Shown: positions 17,904 to 27,159, counted from the first letter of the stretch. The stretch: 64,000 nucleotides of DNA from Bacteroidales bacterium (GCA_028686425.1 JAQUBZ010000001.1:154705-218704), one strand, 5' to 3'. Made by a program: numbers and translations. The notes: a model not told the origin generated them from the letters alone.

Positions 17904-17931
17904 CACCAAATAATATTTTAATAAAGAAATA

Positions 17932-19221
17932 ATGAAGAATTTTGTAAAAGAATTGGAATGGAGAGGCATGATTCACAACATTATGCCGGGAACAGAAGAA
18001 CAGTTGATGAAAGAACCGACTTCCGCTTACGTAGGGATTGATCCAACTGCCGATTCACTTCATATCGGGCATCTTGTAAGCATAATGATGCTTAAACACT
18101 TTCAGAACTGCGGACACAGACCGATAGCATTGGTTGGTGGAGCAACGGGTATGATAGGAGACCCTTCCATGAAATCTTCTGAACGTAATCTGCTGGATGA
18201 AACTACGTTGAGGCACAATCAGGCTGCAATCAAGGCGCAATTGTCGCGTTTTCTCGATTTTGACAGCGATGCACCGAATGCCGCAAAGATGGTCAACAAT
18301 TATGATTGGATGAAAGAATACACTTTTCTTGCTTTCATCAGAGACATTGGAAAGCATATAACAGTCAATTATATGATGAGCAAGGATTCTGTAAAGAAAC
18401 GCCTTTCAGGAGAAGAGCGTGAGGGGATGTCTTTTACCGAGTTTACATATCAGCTTGTCCAGGGATATGACTTCTTGTGGCTGTACGAACATGAGGGATG
18501 CAGGCTGCAGATGGGAGGAAGCGATCAGTGGGGCAATATCACGACAGGCAATGAGCTGATTCGCCGCAAAGTAGGAGGAGAAACATTTGCTCTTACCTGC
18601 CCTCTGATTACAAAGGCAGATGGTGGCAAATTCGGTAAAACCGAAAAGGGAAATATCTGGTTAGACGCACGATATACTTCTCCTTACACATTCTATCAAT
18701 TTTGGATGAATGTTAGTGACGAGGATGCAGGGAAGTACATTAAAATATTTACCATGTTGAGTAAAGAGGAGGTTGAGGCAGCCATTGCAGAGCACGAACA
18801 AGCTCCACATTTGCGTTCTTTGCAAAAATTGCTCGCAAAAGAGGTTACGGTGATGGTGCATGGAGAGGAAGAATACAACAAGGCTGTCGATGCTTCAAAT
18901 ATTCTTTTCGGCAATTCGACTTCCGAAGCTTTGAAGAAGCTTGATGAACAGACATTTCTTTCCGTATTTGACGGTGTTCCTCAATTCAACCTCAAAAAAG
19001 AACAGCTTCCTTCGGATATTGTAGAGATGCTTGCAGTGACAACATCGGTGTTCCCATCAAAGGGAGAGTGCCGCAAGCTGATTCAAGGTGGAGGATTGAG
19101 TATCAATAAAGACAAAATTGCTGATGCCGCCGTGCAACTGACAGATGATTTTCTTCTTGACGGCAAATATATTTTAGTACAAAAGGGGAAGAAAAATTAT
19201 TACATCTTAAAATTTGAATAG
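17932..19221 (+). CDS. tyrS: Tyrosine-tRNA ligase
   Basis: A class I synthetase of 429 residues that charges tRNA-Tyr. The HIGH motif is in SLHIGHLV (about 43-50). Tyrosine-site residues are in [10 protein letters not shown] and [12 protein letters not shown], and [14 protein letters not shown] is typical of TyrRS. The KMSKS counterpart is [11 protein letters not shown], the usual TyrZ-like variant. A C-terminal S4 RNA-binding domain follows. It heads a three-gene run with rbfA (1-base gap) and a LolC/E-like gene, all transcribed together from the -7 box upstream. Confidence 0.97.
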   Translation: MKNFVKELEWRGMIHNIMPGTEEQLMKEPTSAYVGIDPTADSLHIGHLVSIMMLKHFQNCGHRPIALVGGATGMIGDPSMKSSERNLLDETTLRHNQAAIKAQLSRFLDFDSDAPNAAKMVNNYDWMKEYTFLAFIRDIGKHITVNYMMSKDSVKKRLSGEEREGMSFTEFTYQLVQGYDFLWLYEHEGCRLQMGGSDQWGNITTGNELIRRKVGGETFALTCPLITKADGGKFGKTEKGNIWLDARYTSPYTFYQFWMNVSDEDAGKYIKIFTMLSKEEVEAAIAEHEQAPHLRSLQKLLAKEVTVMVHGEEEYNKAVDASNILFGNSTSEALKKLDEQTFLSVFDGVPQFNLKKEQLPSDIVEMLAVTTSVFPSKGECRKLIQGGGLSINKDKIADAAVQLTDDFLLDGKYILVQKGKKNYYILKFE

Positions 19222-19222
19222 T

Positions 19223-19567
19223 ATGGAAAACGAAAGTACACGGCAATTGAAAGTTGCCAAACAGATACAGAGGGATATGGCTGAAATAATCCGCGGGCGC
19301 GGAATGGCGGCATTTGACGGTGCTTTGGTTACGGTCAGCGGGGTAAAAATGAGTCCCGATCTCTCTTTCGCCAAAATTTATGTAAGTATATTCCCCTCGG
19401 ACAAGGTGGATAAAGTGATGGAGATTATCGGGGATTATACCAAACAATTTCGTGGAGAGCTCGGGCATCTTGTTGCCAAACAGTTGAGAATTGTCCCGGA
19501 ACTTGCTTTTTTTGTGGATGATTCGCTCGACTATGTGGAACACATAGACGAGTTGCTCAAAAAATGA
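19223..19567 (+). CDS. rbfA: 30S ribosome-binding factor A
   Basis: A small cytoplasmic factor of about 114 residues for late 16S rRNA and 30S maturation. It has the KH-like fold with RQLKVAKQIQRDMAEII at the N-terminus, VTVSGVKMSPDLSFAKIYVSIF in the middle and LRIVPELAFFVDDSLDYVEHI near the end. The ATG at 19223 is used; an in-frame TTG three codons earlier overlaps the tyrS stop and is unlikely. The stop overlaps the next gene's ATG by 4 bases. Confidence 0.95.
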   Translation: MENESTRQLKVAKQIQRDMAEIIRGRGMAAFDGALVTVSGVKMSPDLSFAKIYVSIFPSDKVDKVMEIIGDYTKQFRGELGHLVAKQLRIVPELAFFVDDSLDYVEHIDELLKK

Positions 19568-20784
19568 AACTTTACAATTTTATAGCCAAGAGGTATCTGT
19601 TTGCAAAGAAGTCGCATAATGTAATCAATATTATTTCGATTATTTCTGCGACCGGAATTGCAATAGGGTGCATGGCTTTGGTTATAATTCTATCCATATA
19701 CAACGGCTTCGGCTCGTTAGTCAGGTCGTTGTATAATAGTTATACCCCCGATCTTGTAATAACGCCATCTTCCGGAAAAGTATTTTCTCCGAAAGGAGAG
19801 GTGTTTGACTCTTTTCGCAACAATCCCGACATAATATCGGTAAGTGAAGTCCTTGAAGAAAACGTATTTCTGAAATATGGAGACAGAAGTGCCGTGGCGA
19901 CCGCCAAAGGGGTAGATTCATCCTATCAGAATACGACAGGGCTGAAAGAGTATATTGTAGAAGGTGATTTTGAACTGCAGTTCGGCTCTCTTAAACAGGT
20001 GGTGATAGGAAGAACTCTGGCACTCGAATTGGGGATGAGAACCACTTTTGTGACCCCGCTGGAAGTCTATTTTCCTTCAAGAAGTGCACAAATTTCGATG
20101 TTGGATCCCCTATCTTCCCTGCATAAAGAGATTTTGTACCCCGGAGGAATTGTCTCTTTGGAACAGAACTTTGACAAGAAATACATGTTTATGCCACTTG
20201 AGTCTTTACGCTCTCTTTTGGAGTATAAAGATGAAGTATCTTCGCTCGAATTATATGTTTCGGATAATGTCATTTCCAAGAAAGGTGTTGTGACTAAAGG
20301 GTTTCAGAAGTTTATTTCAGGAGAGTTGGGAGAAAATTATATTGTAAAGAACAAGCAGGAGCAAAACGAATCGATATACAAACTGCTTTCATACGAAAAG
20401 GTGGCAATCTATGCCATACTTCTATTCATAATGATAATTATTTCCTGTAACATATTCGGTTCGTTGTCTATGCTTATAATTGAGAAAAAGGAAGATATGG
20501 AAATCTTGCGTTCGATGGGGGCTGCAGATACTCTTGTCAAGAAAATATTTGTCATGGAGGGATGGATGATTTCGTTGTGCGGCATATTTGCGGGAGTTGT
20601 AGCGGGACTGATAATATGCTTTATTCAGCAGCGGTACGGAATTGTAAAGATGCCGGGTAACTTTATCATTGAGACTTATCCAGTTGTCGTCAAAATAACG
20701 GATATTCTGATAATAGTGTTCGGGGTGGGTTTTATCGGATATATGACTGCCATTATTTCAAAATCCGTCAATTATACAAAATAA
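19564..20784 (+). CDS. LolC/LolE-family ABC transporter permease
   Basis: 406 residues with the FtsX/MacB layout: an N-terminal helix (INIISIISATGIAIGCMALVI), a large periplasmic domain (about 50-265), and three C-terminal helices (about 275-400) starting YAILLFIMIIISCNIFGSL. The IEKKEDMEILRSMGA segment after the second helix is the LolC/E coupling helix. By family it releases lipoproteins from the inner membrane to the LolA carrier, but the ATPase partner LolD is not in the window. Bacteroidota have several such permeases, so the exact client is uncertain. It is translationally coupled to rbfA (ATGA). Confidence 0.85.
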   Translation: MKLYNFIAKRYLFAKKSHNVINIISIISATGIAIGCMALVIILSIYNGFGSLVRSLYNSYTPDLVITPSSGKVFSPKGEVFDSFRNNPDIISVSEVLEENVFLKYGDRSAVATAKGVDSSYQNTTGLKEYIVEGDFELQFGSLKQVVIGRTLALELGMRTTFVTPLEVYFPSRSAQISMLDPLSSLHKEILYPGGIVSLEQNFDKKYMFMPLESLRSLLEYKDEVSSLELYVSDNVISKKGVVTKGFQKFISGELGENYIVKNKQEQNESIYKLLSYEKVAIYAILLFIMIIISCNIFGSLSMLIIEKKEDMEILRSMGAADTLVKKIFVMEGWMISLCGIFAGVVAGLIICFIQQRYGIVKMPGNFIIETYPVVVKITDILIIVFGVGFIGYMTAIISKSVNYTK

Positions 20785-20850
20785 AAGAGGCCGATCCTCT
20801 GCCAGAATCAAGCCCCTTCTTGTGTACTAAAACCTAAACTCATAATAAAG

Positions 20851-20877
20851 ATGCAATTTGTGGCAAAAACGTTGCAT
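20851..20877. promoter_or_regulatory. Inverted repeat upstream of the suf operon
   Basis: ATGCAA, 15 bases, then TTGCAT: perfect 6-base arms, 38 bases upstream of the sufB -7 box. A possible regulator site, but short enough to arise by chance. Confidence 0.3.
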
Positions 20878-20914
20878 ACAATATTGAAAAAAATAAAATA
20901 ATTGTAAAAAGATA

Positions 20915-20922
20915 TATCTTTG
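20915..20922 (+). promoter_or_regulatory. -7 box of the suf operon
   Basis: TATCTTTG ends only 7 bases before the sufB ATG, so the transcript would begin at or next to the start codon (nearly leaderless). No TTTG -33 is seen at the usual distance. Confidence 0.6.
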
Positions 20923-20929
20923 CGACTAT

Positions 20930-22366
20930 ATGGGCAAAAAAGAGAAAATAATAGAGAATATCACTCAAAACGAATATCAGCACGGTTTTGAAACGAGGCT
21001 GGATCAGGAGTTTATTCCCAAAGGACTGAATGAAGATATAATCAGGCTGATCTCTTCCAAAAAAGGGGAGCCGGAGTGGCTGTTGGAATTTCGTCTGAAA
21101 GCATATCGAAAATGGATAACAATGAAGATGCCTACATGGGCTCATCTTCAAATCCCCGAAATAGACTATCAGAATATCATATATTATGCCGCTCCAAAGC
21201 CTAAAACGGATAAACGCGAGATAGATCCCGAGCTTGAGGCAACATTCGACAAGCTGGGTATTCCGTTGCATGAGCGCAATGTACTTGGGGGAGTTGCCGT
21301 GGATGCGGTATTTGACTCTGTTTCAGTTAAAACTACGTTCAGAGAGTCTTTGGCTGAAAAAGGGATTATTTTCTGCTCATTTTCGGAGGCTGTGAGAGAT
21401 TACCCCGATCTTATCAAGAAATATCTTGCAAGTGTGGTTCCTGTAGGTGATAATTTCTTTTCGGCTCTCAATTCGGCTGTGTTCAGTGACGGATCGTTCT
21501 GCTATATTCCCAAAGGAGTCAGATGTCCGATGGAGTTGTCAAGTTATTTCAGGATAAATGCAAAAGGTACAGGGCAGTTTGAAAGGACACTGCTTGTGGC
21601 CGATGAGGGTGCATACTTGAGTTATCTTGAGGGGTGTACGGCTCCTCAAAGAGATGAGGCCCAGCTACATGCCGCTGTTGTTGAGATAATTGTGGAACAA
21701 GATGCCGAAGTCAAATACTCTACAGTTCAAAATTGGTATCCGGGGGATGCTCAGGGAAGAGGGGGAATTTACAATTTTGTCACAAAACGCGGAATATGCA
21801 AAGGGAACAGCAGCAAACTCTTCTGGACTCAGGTCGAGACAGGGTCGGCCATTACGTGGAAATATCCGAGTACGATATTGAAAGGAGATAATTCGATTTC
21901 CGAATTTTATTCGGTAGCGGTTACAAATAACTATCAACAAGCCGATACGGGCACCAAGATGATTCATCTCGGCAAGAATACAAGCAGCAGAATTGTAAGT
22001 AAAGGTATTTCTGCAGGGAAAAGTCAGAACAGTTACAGAGGACTTGTCATAGTTGCTCCAAATGCAGAAGGGGCCAGAAACTATTCTCAATGCGACTCTC
22101 TGTTGCTCGGAGATAAGTGCGGGGCGCATACTTTTCCGGTAATAGAGAGCGATAATCATACAGCCGTCATTGAGCACGAGGCTACTACTTCCAAAATCAG
22201 TGAAGATCAACTGTTTTATTGCAGACAAAGGGGTATTACGGCGGAAGATGCTGTAGGATTGATAGTTAACGGGTATGCTAAAGAGGTGTTGAATCAACTG
22301 CCTATGGAATTTGCAGTTGAGGCCCAAAAATTGCTGCAAGTTTCACTTGAAGGCAGTGTAGGTTAA
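20930..22366 (+). CDS. sufB: Fe-S cluster assembly scaffold SufB
   Basis: The 478-residue scaffold subunit of the SufBCD complex that builds [4Fe-4S] clusters in the cytoplasm. Family landmarks are [49 protein letters not shown] and the C-terminal assembly cysteine in [19 protein letters not shown]. It also has the [17 protein letters not shown] block, whose glutamate and nearby residues take part in sulfur transfer from SufE/SufS in other bacteria. First gene of the operon; only 12 bases separate it from an unexpected PnuC-family gene. Confidence 0.97.
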   Translation: MGKKEKIIENITQNEYQHGFETRLDQEFIPKGLNEDIIRLISSKKGEPEWLLEFRLKAYRKWITMKMPTWAHLQIPEIDYQNIIYYAAPKPKTDKREIDPELEATFDKLGIPLHERNVLGGVAVDAVFDSVSVKTTFRESLAEKGIIFCSFSEAVRDYPDLIKKYLASVVPVGDNFFSALNSAVFSDGSFCYIPKGVRCPMELSSYFRINAKGTGQFERTLLVADEGAYLSYLEGCTAPQRDEAQLHAAVVEIIVEQDAEVKYSTVQNWYPGDAQGRGGIYNFVTKRGICKGNSSKLFWTQVETGSAITWKYPSTILKGDNSISEFYSVAVTNNYQQADTGTKMIHLGKNTSSRIVSKGISAGKSQNSYRGLVIVAPNAEGARNYSQCDSLLLGDKCGAHTFPVIESDNHTAVIEHEATTSKISEDQLFYCRQRGITAEDAVGLIVNGYAKEVLNQLPMEFAVEAQKLLQVSLEGSVG

Positions 22367-22378
22367 AAAAGGATAAAA

Positions 22379-23020
22379 ATGTTTAGTACGGATTTTATAT
22401 TATTCAGAATGGGTGGAATGGGAGTCAGTTTATTGGAACTGCTCTCGGTTGTAACCGGTTTGACATGTGTGTTTCTTGCAGGCAGAGGTAAATCGATAAA
22501 CTTCTGGTTCGGATATGTGTATTGTTTTCTTCTGTTTGCCCTTTTTATGCAGAAACACTTGTATTCAAGCATGATACTACAACCTATATCATTGATAATA
22601 AATATTATAGGACATTATAAGTGGACACATCCAAAAGCAGGAGAAGAGAATAAAGACAAAGAATTGAAAGTAACAAGGATGTCCAATCCGGTAAGAGCGC
22701 TGAATGTCATTCTGGTTGTGCTTCTGGCATTGATATGGGGGTGGATTTTGCAGGAAATAGGGCAGATATGGCCTGATGCTTTTCCACCGGCAAAAATTCC
22801 GTTTCTCGATGCTTTTGTAACTATGGCCATTTTGACCGCACAATTTCTTTCGGCAAGGAAGAAAATCGAATGTTGGGTTGCCTGGACAATCGTAAATACC
22901 ACGAATATTGTATTATATATACTTGCGGGACTTGTATTCATGCCGATAGTGAGTGCTTGCTATCTTGTATTGGCATTTTTCGGATTCAGTTCTTGGAGAA
23001 AACAAATGAAGGAACAATAA
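22379..23020 (+). CDS. Second PnuC-family transporter, inside the suf operon
   Basis: 213 residues, six to seven hydrophobic segments. PnuC landmarks are LELLSVVTGLTCVFLAGRG (about 20-38), INFWFGYVYCFLLF, QKHLYSSMILQPISLIINIIGHYKW, then FLDAFVTMAILTAQFLSARK, ECWVAWTIVNTTNIVLYI and the terminal GFSSWRK. It is distant from the PnuC at 3101-3808, so they are not recent duplicates. A basic loop between helices (HPKAGEENKDKELKVTR) is unlike the other copy. It starts 12 bases after sufB and ends 1 base before sufC, so it is surely co-transcribed. Cargo unknown: nicotinamide riboside, thiamine or riboflavin types are all possible; a cofactor tied to Fe-S biology would be inference. Confidence 0.85.
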   Translation: MFSTDFILFRMGGMGVSLLELLSVVTGLTCVFLAGRGKSINFWFGYVYCFLLFALFMQKHLYSSMILQPISLIINIIGHYKWTHPKAGEENKDKELKVTRMSNPVRALNVILVVLLALIWGWILQEIGQIWPDAFPPAKIPFLDAFVTMAILTAQFLSARKKIECWVAWTIVNTTNIVLYILAGLVFMPIVSACYLVLAFFGFSSWRKQMKEQ

Positions 23021-23021
23021 T

Positions 23022-23765
23022 ATGTTGACAATTACAAATTTACACGCCTCAATAGGCGATAAGGAGATATTGAAAGGGATTAATCTTTCTGTAAACGCAG
23101 GAGAAGTTCATGCAATCATGGGACCTAACGGTTCGGGAAAAAGTACACTTTCAGCTGTGCTTGCAGGCAGGGAGAATTATGTAGTTACCGAAGGTGAAGT
23201 TAAGTTTGAAGGCAACAATCTTTTGGAGCTTTCTCCTGAAGAGAGGTCTTGGGCGGGTATTTTTCTCGGATTTCAGTATCCTATTGAAATACCAGGAGTA
23301 TCAAATGTCAACTTTATCAAGGCGGCAGTCAATGAACACAGGAAGCAAAAAGGACTTCCTGCTTTGAATGGCGCCGAATTTCTGAAACTGATGAGGGAAA
23401 GAATGGCATACGTGGAAATGGACAGCAGTTTCTCTTCACGTGGAGTAAATGTCGGATTTTCAGGAGGGGAGAAGAAAAGAAACGAAATCTTTCAGATGGC
23501 CATGCTCGAACCGAAGCTTGCCATACTTGATGAGACCGATTCGGGTCTTGATGTGGATGCTCTGCGTATAGTGGCAACAGGGGTCAATAAGATGAAACGT
23601 CCCGACAATGCTACAATAGTAATCACCCATTATCAGAGATTGCTCGATTATATCGTCCCGGACGTAATACATGTACTTTATAAGGGACGAATCATAAAGA
23701 CTGCGGGGAAAGAGCTTGCAATAGAGATAGAGAAGCGCGGATATGATTGGCTGATTAATGAGTAA
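23022..23765 (+). CDS. sufC: Fe-S cluster assembly ATPase SufC
   Basis: The 247-residue ABC-type ATPase of SufBC2D. Walker A is GPNGSGKST (about 32-40), the Q-loop region is FLGFQYPIEIPGV, the signature is FSGGEKKRNEIFQM, Walker B is LAILDETDSGLD and the H-loop is VITHYQRLL. The SufC-specific ending YKGRIIKTAGKELA is present. Begins 1 base after the PnuC-like gene and overlaps sufD by 8 bases if sufD starts at its first ATG. Confidence 0.97.
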   Translation: MLTITNLHASIGDKEILKGINLSVNAGEVHAIMGPNGSGKSTLSAVLAGRENYVVTEGEVKFEGNNLLELSPEERSWAGIFLGFQYPIEIPGVSNVNFIKAAVNEHRKQKGLPALNGAEFLKLMRERMAYVEMDSSFSSRGVNVGFSGGEKKRNEIFQMAMLEPKLAILDETDSGLDVDALRIVATGVNKMKRPDNATIVITHYQRLLDYIVPDVIHVLYKGRIIKTAGKELAIEIEKRGYDWLINE

Positions 23766-24771
23766 CGGTATGAAACAGAATTACATATATGTTCCCGCAC
23801 CGGTCAATGAGTTCAGATGCAGAGTTCCGTTGAAAAATGCCGTGCAGCAATTCATAGTCAATGGCAAAGTACAGGGGAGTAATCATCCGTTTAATCTTGA
23901 ACTTAAAGATAATGAGGTGATGGATAATCTGTTGCAACTGATTGGGGTTAGAAATTCCGATTATATTGACCAATTGAGTTGTGCGGAAAGTTTCAAGTTC
24001 GGAAAGTATTCTGTGGGAAATATTCTGCATTGTTCCCACTCTTTCTCACTCGACAGATTTGTCACCAATGAAAATATCGATATTTTTCTCGACGAGGGAG
24101 CATCAGTCGATTATATTGTGATGCAGAATGAACACAACAAGGCAGATCACAATACTGTTTTCAATATCAATCTGTCTCAAAACTCATCTTTGAGAATGGT
24201 GTTTCTCTCCTTGCACGGAGGGGTTATTTCCAATACCATTAATGTCAACATGAATGGAGAACATTCAGAATGCACTCTTGGCGGGTTGTATCTTACCGAT
24301 TCCAAACAATTGATGAACAATTCTATAGACTTGAATCATTTTAAGCCTGACTGTAAAAGTTATCAGCTGTTTAAGGGAATATTGGATGATTATGGAGTGA
24401 CCAGATTCTATGGACGCATCAATGTGGCTCCCGGAGCTCAAAAGACAGAAGCATATCAGGCCAACCACAATCTGTTGATTTCCGATAATGCCAAGGCATA
24501 TTCAAAGCCACAGCTTGAAATATATGCCGATGATGTGAAGTGCAGCCATGGAGCTACAGTTGGTCGTCTGAACGAGATGGAGCTATTCTATATGAGAACA
24601 AGGGGCATTTCAGCGGCAGAAGCAAGGCTGTTGCAGCAGATGGCTTTTGCTTACGAAGTGCTGGCCATGATTTCAAACGAAGAATTACGTACACGAATGC
24701 AGTCCTTAGTCGAGAAAAGGCTCAAGGGAGAGTTTGCTCACTGTAAAAATTGCAGTAAGAATTGCTGCTGA
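23758..24771 (+). CDS. sufD: Fe-S cluster assembly protein SufD
   Basis: SufD partners SufB in the scaffold. At 337 residues it is shorter than many SufD proteins, missing most of the variable N-terminal helical region. The beta-helix core and C-terminal signature are intact: KCSHGATVGRLNEMELFYM, then RTRGISAAEARLLQQMAFAYEVL. The last residues are cysteine-rich (CKNCSKNCC), resembling a small metal-binding tail. An alternative ATG at 23770 would avoid overlap with sufC; I cannot decide between them. No sufS or sufE follows: the next gene is a convergent fucosidase 9 bases away, so the cysteine desulfurase must be encoded elsewhere. Confidence 0.93.
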   Translation: MSNGMKQNYIYVPAPVNEFRCRVPLKNAVQQFIVNGKVQGSNHPFNLELKDNEVMDNLLQLIGVRNSDYIDQLSCAESFKFGKYSVGNILHCSHSFSLDRFVTNENIDIFLDEGASVDYIVMQNEHNKADHNTVFNINLSQNSSLRMVFLSLHGGVISNTINVNMNGEHSECTLGGLYLTDSKQLMNNSIDLNHFKPDCKSYQLFKGILDDYGVTRFYGRINVAPGAQKTEAYQANHNLLISDNAKAYSKPQLEIYADDVKCSHGATVGRLNEMELFYMRTRGISAAEARLLQQMAFAYEVLAMISNEELRTRMQSLVEKRLKGEFAHCKNCSKNCC

Positions 24772-24780
24772 TTGAAATAT

Positions 24781-26124
24781 CTATTTCTTTTCAAGTTCAA
24801 TAATATAGTCGGGTGTACCCTGCGGTATGTCTCCTACAGTGATAAACAATCCTTCCCTGTATTGTTTGAAGGGAAGATTCAACTTTGTATCAAACTGAGT
24901 GGCAGACTTTATTTTCAGGGTATTGTCAGTAAACGGAACATATATCTGATGAGGAGTTGACGTCCCTTTTATATTTTCGGGAAATATGTGAAGCCAGATT
25001 TTGTCCCCTTTTTCAGTTATAACACCCCATGGTTGAGGTGGCAGAAGGGTGCTTCTTGTTCCATAGATGGTCTCTCCATATTTTGAAAGCCACTGTCCCA
25101 TCGCCTTAAGTCTTTCTATGGCAGCTTCGGGAAGTTCACCGTCAGGTTGAGGCCCGACATTTAAAAGCAGATTGGCATTACGTCCGGCTGTTCCTACGAG
25201 GTATTGTATTAAATAGTTGATACTCTTATAGTTTCTGTCTTTGATACGGTATCCCCAAGAGTCGTTCATGGTCTGACAGGTCTCCAAAGGGAGCGAACTG
25301 ATTCCTCCGGAGTGCCAACCTGCCGAGTTCTCTCCCGGAACGTCTCTTTCAAAGATCTGGATATCTTCTCCTTCAAATGGAGTGATATGGTGATTGTTTC
25401 CTATAAGGCATCCCGGCTGCAGCCGATGTATCAGCGGATACATCTTGTCGTATTCCCAATCAAAACCGGCATGATTTTCATCCTGATCCCAATGTCCATC
25501 AAGCCAGATACATCCTATCTTGCCGTAATTGGTAAGGAGTTCTGTGAGCTGACCTGTCATAAAGTTGAAATAATCTTCCCATTTGCCTTCTCCCGGCCTG
25601 CCCGTACCTCTTCCTGTCCTGCCTATAGGTTGATAATCATCACGATACCAATCTATAAGCGAGTAGTAAAAGTGAAGTCTTATGCCCTGTTTTTCACACT
25701 CGAGGGATATTTCTTTAAGAATATCTCTGCCGAACGGAGTAGCATCAACTATATTGTACGGAGTCTGTTTTGTACCGAACATGGAAAATCCGTCATGATG
25801 GCGCGAGGTGATACAGATATATCCGGCTCCCGATGCCTTTATGGCCGAAACCCACTGTTCTGCATTGAATCTGACCGGATAAAATCCGCCGGCAAGCTTT
25901 GAGTACTCCTTATAGTTGATGTCCTGATTGGTCATAACCCATTCTCCCTGTCCGAGCATGGAATAAAGCCCCCAATGGATAAATACTCCGAATTTCATGT
26001 CCTGAAAATCTTTTTGAGAATTGACAATCTCCTCTGCCGGATTGTATTTTGCATTTTGAGCTGCGGAAAATAATGGAAGAGAAAGGAGTGTTATCAATAA
26101 AAACAATGATTTGAGAGTATTCAT
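24781..26124 (-). CDS. Secreted alpha-L-fucosidase, GH29
   Basis: 447 residues with a signal peptide (SLFLLITLLSLPLFSAAQ). The GH29 barrel is clear: FGVFIHWGLYS (about 46-56), YICITSRHHDGFSMF (about 102-116), the nucleophile aspartate in CIWLDGHWD, SWGYRIKDRNYKS and NLLLNVGPQPDGELP. A small beta domain follows. It would release fucose from host or plant glycans in the periplasm. It is not next to SusC/SusD genes, so it is not part of a polysaccharide utilisation locus here. It lies 13 bases after the ThiL-like gene and is probably co-transcribed with it. Confidence 0.93.
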   Translation of the reverse strand: MNTLKSLFLLITLLSLPLFSAAQNAKYNPAEEIVNSQKDFQDMKFGVFIHWGLYSMLGQGEWVMTNQDINYKEYSKLAGGFYPVRFNAEQWVSAIKASGAGYICITSRHHDGFSMFGTKQTPYNIVDATPFGRDILKEISLECEKQGIRLHFYYSLIDWYRDDYQPIGRTGRGTGRPGEGKWEDYFNFMTGQLTELLTNYGKIGCIWLDGHWDQDENHAGFDWEYDKMYPLIHRLQPGCLIGNNHHITPFEGEDIQIFERDVPGENSAGWHSGGISSLPLETCQTMNDSWGYRIKDRNYKSINYLIQYLVGTAGRNANLLLNVGPQPDGELPEAAIERLKAMGQWLSKYGETIYGTRSTLLPPQPWGVITEKGDKIWLHIFPENIKGTSTPHQIYVPFTDNTLKIKSATQFDTKLNLPFKQYREGLFITVGDIPQGTPDYIIELEKK

Positions 26125-26138
26125 GGCGTATAGAGTTA

Positions 26139-27125
26139 TTAATATCCCTGGGCTTTGATAGTGAGTTCGTTTCCTTCCGGAGTAACAAGAGCGGCGCCGA
26201 CTTCGGGCTTTGCAAGGTGGCCGATAATATCGTAATCCTGAAAATCTTTTCTGAATTTCTCGTGTTTCTCTATAGGAATGGTAAACATAAATTTATAGTC
26301 GTCTCCTCCATTCATGGCAGCTGTGATGACATCCATGTCTATCTCTTGCGCCATTGCAAATGTTTCGGAAGAGATGGGAATCTTGTCAATATATACTTTG
26401 GCGCCAAGTCCGGTATCAATAGTTAATTGCAGAACAGAAGCACCAAGCCCCTTTGTTATAAAATATCCTTTTGATGGATAAATGCCTGCTTCAATAAATC
26501 TTTCGAGGGTGTTGGCTCTGATCTGAGGACTTAGATATGATTCGAGAATGTATTTGTATTTGCTGAGGTCCGGTTGATGTTTGTCATTGTTGTCGAATGC
26601 AACTTTTTCTCTTTCAAGTACGTGAAGTCCCATATATGCCGCTCCGATGTTGTCTGAGAGACATAAGAGATCCATACTTTTTGAACCCGGCAGTTTTTCA
26701 AGAACTCCCTTTGATTGAACGCCACAAGCAGATATACTGATACACATTCCGTTGACAGAAGGGTTGAGGTCTAAGGACAAGTGCTTGATGGAGTGCTCTT
26801 TGGCTGCCGCAAGGATTCCTTTCCAAAACTCTTCCACATCTTCGTAACAAAATCTGCTCGAGAGTCCGAGATTGACGTACAGAGACAGCGGCGAATAAAA
26901 TTTGGCATAAATATCTCCAATGGCATAGAGCGCAGCCTTGTAACCGAGGTGTTTCAAAGGGTTATAGACCAAATCAAAATCCACTCCTTCGAGAAGAATT
27001 TTGGAGCAGGTACAACATTCACCCTTTTCTGAAAGGAGAATGGTCTTTTCGTTGATGTATTCTGTGTTTTCAAACAATTTGGCAATGGCTTTTATTTTGC
27101 CGACATCGGATAGTTGTGTCCTCAT
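26139..27125 (-). CDS. Degenerate thiamine-phosphate kinase (ThiL)-like protein
   Basis: 328 residues aligning end to end with Bacteroidota ThiL: MRTQLSDVGKIKAI, LEGVDFDLVYNPLKHLGYKA, GAAYMGLHVLEREK, GGDDYKFMFTIP and a final IKAQGY. The catalytic motifs are largely gone. The GIGDDAAV metal loop is replaced by LLSEKGECC (31-39), SDIYAMN by GDIYAKF (70-76), VGGDTTS by LSLDLNP (116-122) and the ISDGL loop by FITKGLG (222-228). D71 and D119 survive. ThiL phosphorylates thiamine monophosphate to the diphosphate. This paralogue probably does not, and may bind ligand or be regulatory. A canonical thiL is expected elsewhere. The gene has its own -7 box and leads the fucosidase gene. Confidence 0.8.
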   Translation of the reverse strand: MRTQLSDVGKIKAIAKLFENTEYINEKTILLSEKGECCTCSKILLEGVDFDLVYNPLKHLGYKAALYAIGDIYAKFYSPLSLYVNLGLSSRFCYEDVEEFWKGILAAAKEHSIKHLSLDLNPSVNGMCISISACGVQSKGVLEKLPGSKSMDLLCLSDNIGAAYMGLHVLEREKVAFDNNDKHQPDLSKYKYILESYLSPQIRANTLERFIEAGIYPSKGYFITKGLGASVLQLTIDTGLGAKVYIDKIPISSETFAMAQEIDMDVITAAMNGGDDYKFMFTIPIEKHEKFRKDFQDYDIIGHLAKPEVGAALVTPEGNELTIKAQGY

Positions 27126-27151
27126 ATTTTTAACTTGAAATAATTGTTCTA

Positions 27152-27159
27152 CAAATATA
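27152..27159 (-). promoter_or_regulatory. -7 box of the ThiL-like/fucosidase unit
   Basis: TATATTTG on the minus strand, 26 bases upstream of the start. No thiamine (THI-box) riboswitch is seen between it and the gene. Confidence 0.5.

Noticed and set aside
20785..20800. Terminator after the LolC/E-like gene
   Set aside because: AGAGG-CCGAT-CCTCT forms a small stem, but no T run follows.
21665..22339. 224-codon minus-strand open frame
   Set aside because: Antisense shadow of sufB; no motifs.
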